Below are positions 60,930 to 64,000 of a stretch of DNA of 64,000 nucleotides, piece by piece. Made by a program: the position numbers and the translations under genes. The first letter of the stretch is position 1; each line of letters begins with the position of its first letter. Source of the stretch: CAVTJL01 sp963735065 (GTDB lineage: Bacteria; Pseudomonadota; Alphaproteobacteria; Geminicoccales; Geminicoccaceae); assembly GCA_963735065.1 (NCBI GenBank), contig CAVTJL010000001.1, positions 2,356,001 through 2,420,000 of the forward strand. Reading direction: 5' to 3'. The notes below the pieces were generated by a model. That model ran no database searches. It was not told the DNA's origin and worked only from the letters and a program-made list of their open reading frames with translations.

Positions 60930-61931
60930 ATGAGGAATGGCGGCCTAGCCGTTGCGGCGGCTCTGCTGTTGATGGGGGGTGCCGCGCATGCGGCCGACAA
61001 GCTCACCCTTCAGCTCAAATGGGTCACGCAGGCGCAGTTCGGCGGCTACTACGTCGCCCAGGACAAGGGCTACTACAAGGACGAGGGGCTCGACGTCACG
61101 ATCAAGCCCGGCGGCCCGGACGTGGCCCCGGAGCAGGTGATCGCCGGCGGCGGTGCCGATGTCGTGGTCGACTGGATGCCGGCGGCGCTCGCCGCCCGCG
61201 AGAAGGGCGTGCCGCTCGTCAACATCGCCCAGATGTTCAAGAAGTCGGGCCTCGAGCTCACCTGCCGCAAGGACACCGGCATCAAGGACCCGAAGACCGA
61301 CTTCAAGGGCAAGACCCTGGGCGTCTGGTTCGCCGGCAACGAGTATCCCTTTCTTTCCTGGATGGCCCATCTCGGCCTCAAGACCACGGGCGGGCCTGAC
61401 GGCGTCACCGTGCTCAAGCAGGGCTTCAACGTCGATCCGCTGCTGCAGAAGCAGGCCGACTGCATCTCGACCATGACCTACAACGAATACTGGCAGATCA
61501 TCGAGGCCGGCGTGCCGGCGAGCGATCTCACCGTCTTCAAGTATGAGGACGAGGGCGTGGCGACGCTCGAGGACGGCCTCTACGTGCTCCAGAGGAGCCT
61601 CCAGGACCCGCAGATGGTCGATCGTCTGGCGCGCTTCCTCAAGGGCTCGATCAAGGGCTGGGAGTACGCCAAGGAGCATCCCGACGAGGCGGCGAAGATC
61701 ACCCTCGACAATGACGCCACGGGTGCACAGACGGAAGCCCACCAGCAGCGCATGATGGTGGAGATCGACAAGCTCCTGGCGGATGATCCGGCCAAGATCG
61801 GCTGGCTCGATCCCGCCGACTACGAGCGCACGGTCAAGGTGCTGCTGTCGGGCGGCTCCGATCCCGTGATCTCGAAGGCGCCGCAGGGTGCCTGGACCCA
61901 CCAGGTCTGGGACGCGATGCAGAAGCCCTGA
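60930..61931 (+). CDS. NMT1/THI5-like ABC transporter solute-binding protein
   Basis: A 333-residue periplasmic protein with a signal peptide (MRNGGLAVAAALLLMGGAAHAAD). LTLQLKWVTQAQFGGYYVAQDKGYYKDEGLDVTIKPGGP and EQVIAGGGADVVVDWMPAALAAREKGVPLVN are typical of NMT1-like proteins that bind pyrimidine or related compounds. It follows the two permeases by 112 bp; no ATPase is nearby. Confidence 0.88.
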   Translation: MRNGGLAVAAALLLMGGAAHAADKLTLQLKWVTQAQFGGYYVAQDKGYYKDEGLDVTIKPGGPDVAPEQVIAGGGADVVVDWMPAALAAREKGVPLVNIAQMFKKSGLELTCRKDTGIKDPKTDFKGKTLGVWFAGNEYPFLSWMAHLGLKTTGGPDGVTVLKQGFNVDPLLQKQADCISTMTYNEYWQIIEAGVPASDLTVFKYEDEGVATLEDGLYVLQRSLQDPQMVDRLARFLKGSIKGWEYAKEHPDEAAKITLDNDATGAQTEAHQQRMMVEIDKLLADDPAKIGWLDPADYERTVKVLLSGGSDPVISKAPQGAWTHQVWDAMQKP

Positions 61932-62045
61932 GGCCTCGGCGTCGGGCACGGGCGCGGCCCGAGGAGCGCTCGGCAGGCGAGGGTGGCGAGCGCTTCGCGG
62001 GTAAGCTCGGCGAGCGGCCCGGCAGCCTTGCTCCCCTCGAGGCCG

Positions 62046-62065
62046 GCCTTGCTGCGGAGCAAGGC
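62046..62065. terminator. Hairpin between convergent genes
   Basis: GCCTTGCT-GCGG-AGCAAGGC forms a perfect 8-bp stem and 4-base loop between the binding protein and the convergent oxidoisomerase gene. No T-run follows. Confidence 0.45.
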
Positions 62066-62105
62066 AAGTCCCCGGCCGGCGCCACGCCGGCTGGGGAGCC
62101 GGTGA

Positions 62106-62960
62106 TCAGGTCCGCGGCGCGCCCGGCTCGCAGATGTCCTTGACCGATTGGAGCACGGCTTCCGGGGCGAACACCCGCTCGAGCCAGCCCTCCCGGAAGA
62201 TCTGGGGCTTCGCCAGCTCGATCGCCCGCAGGGCACCGTCCGAGAAGCGACCCTCGGGGAAGACGTCGAACGCGATCGACAGTCCGATCGTGAGGTGACC
62301 CAGCAGGAAGTCGACTGCCGCCTGCGCCGGCACGCCGCGCCGGGCCGCCTCGTCGGCCGCCTCGCGCAGCGCGATGCACATCGTGATCGCGGTCGTCTCC
62401 GAGAGCGCGGGCTCCAGGATCGCGATCTGCTCCACGGTGCAGCGGTGTGCCCGCATCACCGGCTTGTAGATCGTCCGCGCCACCTCCTCGCATAGCGCGT
62501 AGTGCTCATCCGGCCCCTGCATCAGCGCGCAGACGATGTGCTGCTTGGCAGCGACCCCGCCGAAGAAGTCCCGCTTGGCCTCCGCGGTGGTCTCGTCGTT
62601 GAAGATGGGCGGGTGGCAGGGGTGGGTCACGAAGTAGGTGAGCTCCGGCCGGTCAGGCATCTCGCCCGCATGAGGGGCGGCGGCGTCGAGGACGATCAGC
62701 GCCGTGCCGGGCCGCACCTTGTCGACGATGCCGTGCGCGATCTTGCCGATGAGCCGGTCGGGCACGGCCATGAGCACGACGTCGGCTCCCGCCAGGGCGC
62801 GGTCCTGGTCGATGCAGTCGACGCCGACCGCTGATTTGAGGCGCTGGCGGCCCTCCTCCGAGATCTCGACATGGTCGACCTCGAAGCGCGAGCCCTTGAG
62901 GTTGGTGGCGAGGCGGACTCCCATCTTGCCGCCGGCGCCGAGCAGCGCGATCTTCGTCAT
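62106..62960 (-). CDS. D-apionate oxidoisomerase-like (6-phosphogluconate dehydrogenase C-terminal family)
   Basis: A 284-residue NAD-dependent enzyme: Rossmann loop ALLGAGGKMGVRLATNL (residues 5-21), VLMAVPDRLIGKIA, YFVTHPCHPPIFND, EHYALCEEVARTI and a long C-terminal helical domain (EQIAILEPALSETTAITMCIALREAADEAARRG). I recognise the fold as the phosphogluconate dehydrogenase C-terminal family that includes ApnO, which converts D-apionate to 3-oxo-isoapionate. The DUF1537 kinase encoded 28 bp upstream supports this pathway call. A related sugar acid cannot be excluded. Confidence 0.7.
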   Translation of the reverse strand: MTKIALLGAGGKMGVRLATNLKGSRFEVDHVEISEEGRQRLKSAVGVDCIDQDRALAGADVVLMAVPDRLIGKIAHGIVDKVRPGTALIVLDAAAPHAGEMPDRPELTYFVTHPCHPPIFNDETTAEAKRDFFGGVAAKQHIVCALMQGPDEHYALCEEVARTIYKPVMRAHRCTVEQIAILEPALSETTAITMCIALREAADEAARRGVPAQAAVDFLLGHLTIGLSIAFDVFPEGRFSDGALRAIELAKPQIFREGWLERVFAPEAVLQSVKDICEPGAPRT

Positions 62961-62988
62961 TCCAAGGTTCTCCCCAGTTCTTTCGGTT

Positions 62989-64000
62989 TCAGCCGGCAGC
63001 GCCGCCGCGCTTGACGGCGCAGAAGTAGTCGGGGGCGCCGATCTGGCCGCCCTTCAAGGCGATCACGAGGCCCGCATGCGCCGGGTCGTCCGAGTGCGCC
63101 TGGCACAAGGGGGCGCCGGGGCTGACGGGCGCTAGGGCCGTGAGCGCGTAGATGCCGAGCATCAGCGTCGCATGGCCGGACGTGTCGCCGCCGGCGATGG
63201 CCGCACGCGTCAGCCTGGCTTCGCGGAGCACGCGGTCGAGAAGCCGGCCGAGGCCTGCGCCGATCCGGTCGTTGACGACGCCGGCCGGGAGCCTGTGGGC
63301 CTCGGCGGCCGCAGCGAGGGCCGCGACGGCGGGGTCGTCCGGGCCGGTGGCCGTGAAGACGAGCGGGTCCCGGCCCTCGCCGATCGCGGCCAGGGAACGC
63401 TCGACCGCCCGTCCGAGCTCGCGTTCCCATGCCGCCGTGTCGACGGCGCGGGCCACGTCGAGCCGGATCCCCGCGAAGCCGTTCCGTTCGGCGAAGGCGA
63501 TCTGCGCCGCCGTGACCGGCGAGCAGGAGCCCGAGACGCAGGCGATGCGCTCCGCCGGCGGGGCCCGGAACGCCTTCTCGGGCTGATCGTGGAGCCCGGC
63601 CGCCCGCCAGTGGGCGACGAGGGCGTACTCGATGCCCTGCGAGCCCACGGCCAGGAGGCGCTGGCCCCGCTGCTGCCACACCAGCCGGCCGGCCTCGGCC
63701 AGGGTCTCGTCGTCGACCACGTCGAGCGCGACGATCTCGGCCCCCCCGGCCAGCTCCCGGGCAAGGGCCGAATCCGCCGCGCCGTGCTTCATGGCGACGA
63801 GGTCGACGAGGCCGATCTGCTTTGCCCGGTCGGTCTGCTTTGCGAGGTGGAGCCTTACGTCGGCCTCGTCCATCGGCGTCACGGGGTGGCGCGCCATGGT
63901 CGGATGCCGGTCGAGCCGGTAGGCAACGCCGTTCACCGCCGCGAACAGGTTGCCGAAGGCCTGGTAGCGCGCGATCGCCGGCGCCGCGACCACCAGCGGG
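62989..64000 (-). CDS. Four-carbon acid sugar kinase (DUF1537) family, 3-oxo-isoapionate kinase-like (cut by window edge)
   Basis: A 337-codon part of the gene is visible; it extends beyond 64000, since the frame stays open and the usual N-terminal sugar-binding motif is absent. Visible motifs: AAPAIARYQAFGNLFAA, RHPTMARHPVTPMDEADVRLHLAKQT, LAVGSQGIEYAL, CVSGSCSPVTAAQI and the ATP/Gly-rich ending IAGGDTSGHA, KGGQIGAPDYF. This is the DUF1537/OtnK family, kinases acting on C4 and C5 sugar acids; OiaK phosphorylates 3-oxo-isoapionate. The ApnO-like gene downstream suggests OiaK. Confidence 0.75.
   Translation of the reverse strand, partial: PLVVAAPAIARYQAFGNLFAAVNGVAYRLDRHPTMARHPVTPMDEADVRLHLAKQTDRAKQIGLVDLVAMKHGAADSALARELAGGAEIVALDVVDDETLAEAGRLVWQQRGQRLLAVGSQGIEYALVAHWRAAGLHDQPEKAFRAPPAERIACVSGSCSPVTAAQIAFAERNGFAGIRLDVARAVDTAAWERELGRAVERSLAAIGEGRDPLVFTATGPDDPAVAALAAAAEAHRLPAGVVNDRIGAGLGRLLDRVLREARLTRAAIAGGDTSGHATLMLGIYALTALAPVSPGAPLCQAHSDDPAHAGLVIALKGGQIGAPDYFCAVKRGGAAG

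Overview
This is a 64 kb stretch of a high-GC chromosome (about 70% GC by eye). The gene content points to an alphaproteobacterium: homospermidine synthase, an L25/Ctc-pth-ychF block, an agl/thu-type alpha-glucoside ABC operon, ATP-type PckA, and cytochrome c556. A Rhodospirillales- or Geminicoccales-like lineage would fit, but the sequence alone does not settle it. I see no rRNA, tRNA, CRISPR array, insertion sequence, integrase or prophage gene. Short 4-bp stop/start overlaps are common, so many genes are probably translationally coupled.

Layout. 1-7 kb: homospermidine synthase (cut by the edge), a ribbon-helix-helix protein, an ATP-grasp protein, then prs, rplY, pth and ychF, followed by a secreted Gly/His/Asp repeat protein read in the opposite direction. 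7-16.8 kb: M20 peptidase plus YdcZ transporter, a GNAT enzyme, a pair of periplasmic c-type cytochromes, a HAD phosphatase, pckA, then SMP-30, tautomerase and aspartoacylase-like genes. 17-24 kb: a GST and a five-gene sugar operon (binding protein, two permeases, alpha-glucosidase, ATPase). 24-32 kb: alpha/beta hydrolase, sulfatase, nth, a DUF2244-like gene, a DUF4332-like gene behind a sigma-54 promoter match, dapB, an isochorismatase-like gene, and a type III polyketide synthase with its ICMT-type methyltransferase. 32-41.5 kb: acsA, a replication-origin-like region, tesA divergent from ybbA-ybbP, ccdA, a Bax-inhibitor-like gene, a phytase-like esterase and rpmB. 41.5-53 kb: a 2,4-dienoyl-CoA-reductase-like flavoenzyme divergent from an MttB-family methyltransferase, an FTR1/cupredoxin iron-uptake pair, an enolase-superfamily enzyme, YeiH with its LysR regulator, an iron-type alcohol dehydrogenase, and ftsH. 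53-64 kb: EF-hand protein, mutS, sodC, SleB-like hydrolase, an ABC importer without an ATPase, and two genes that fit D-apionate catabolism (the second cut by the edge).

Most of this is ordinary core and catabolic metabolism: oligosaccharide uptake and hydrolysis, gluconeogenesis and acetate activation, peptide and C1 or quaternary-amine use, and apionate breakdown. The most interesting non-coding element is at 34.19-34.43 kb. DnaA-box-like 9-mers there lie beside a low-GC stretch carrying a tandem GATCTAAAW repeat, which looks like an origin of replication although the flanking genes are not the classical oriC neighbours. Other points are an exact sigma-54 promoter match, a nonstandard gene set around a NMT1-type importer, and a pair of oxidoreductase and MttB-type genes with no corrinoid protein nearby.

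Five genes are interrupted by apparent single frameshifts (near 6.70, 15.89, 25.00, 30.28 and 40.86 kb). Four are plus-one and one is minus-one. This density suggests residual indel errors in the assembly at least as much as real pseudogenes, and each should be checked against reads.
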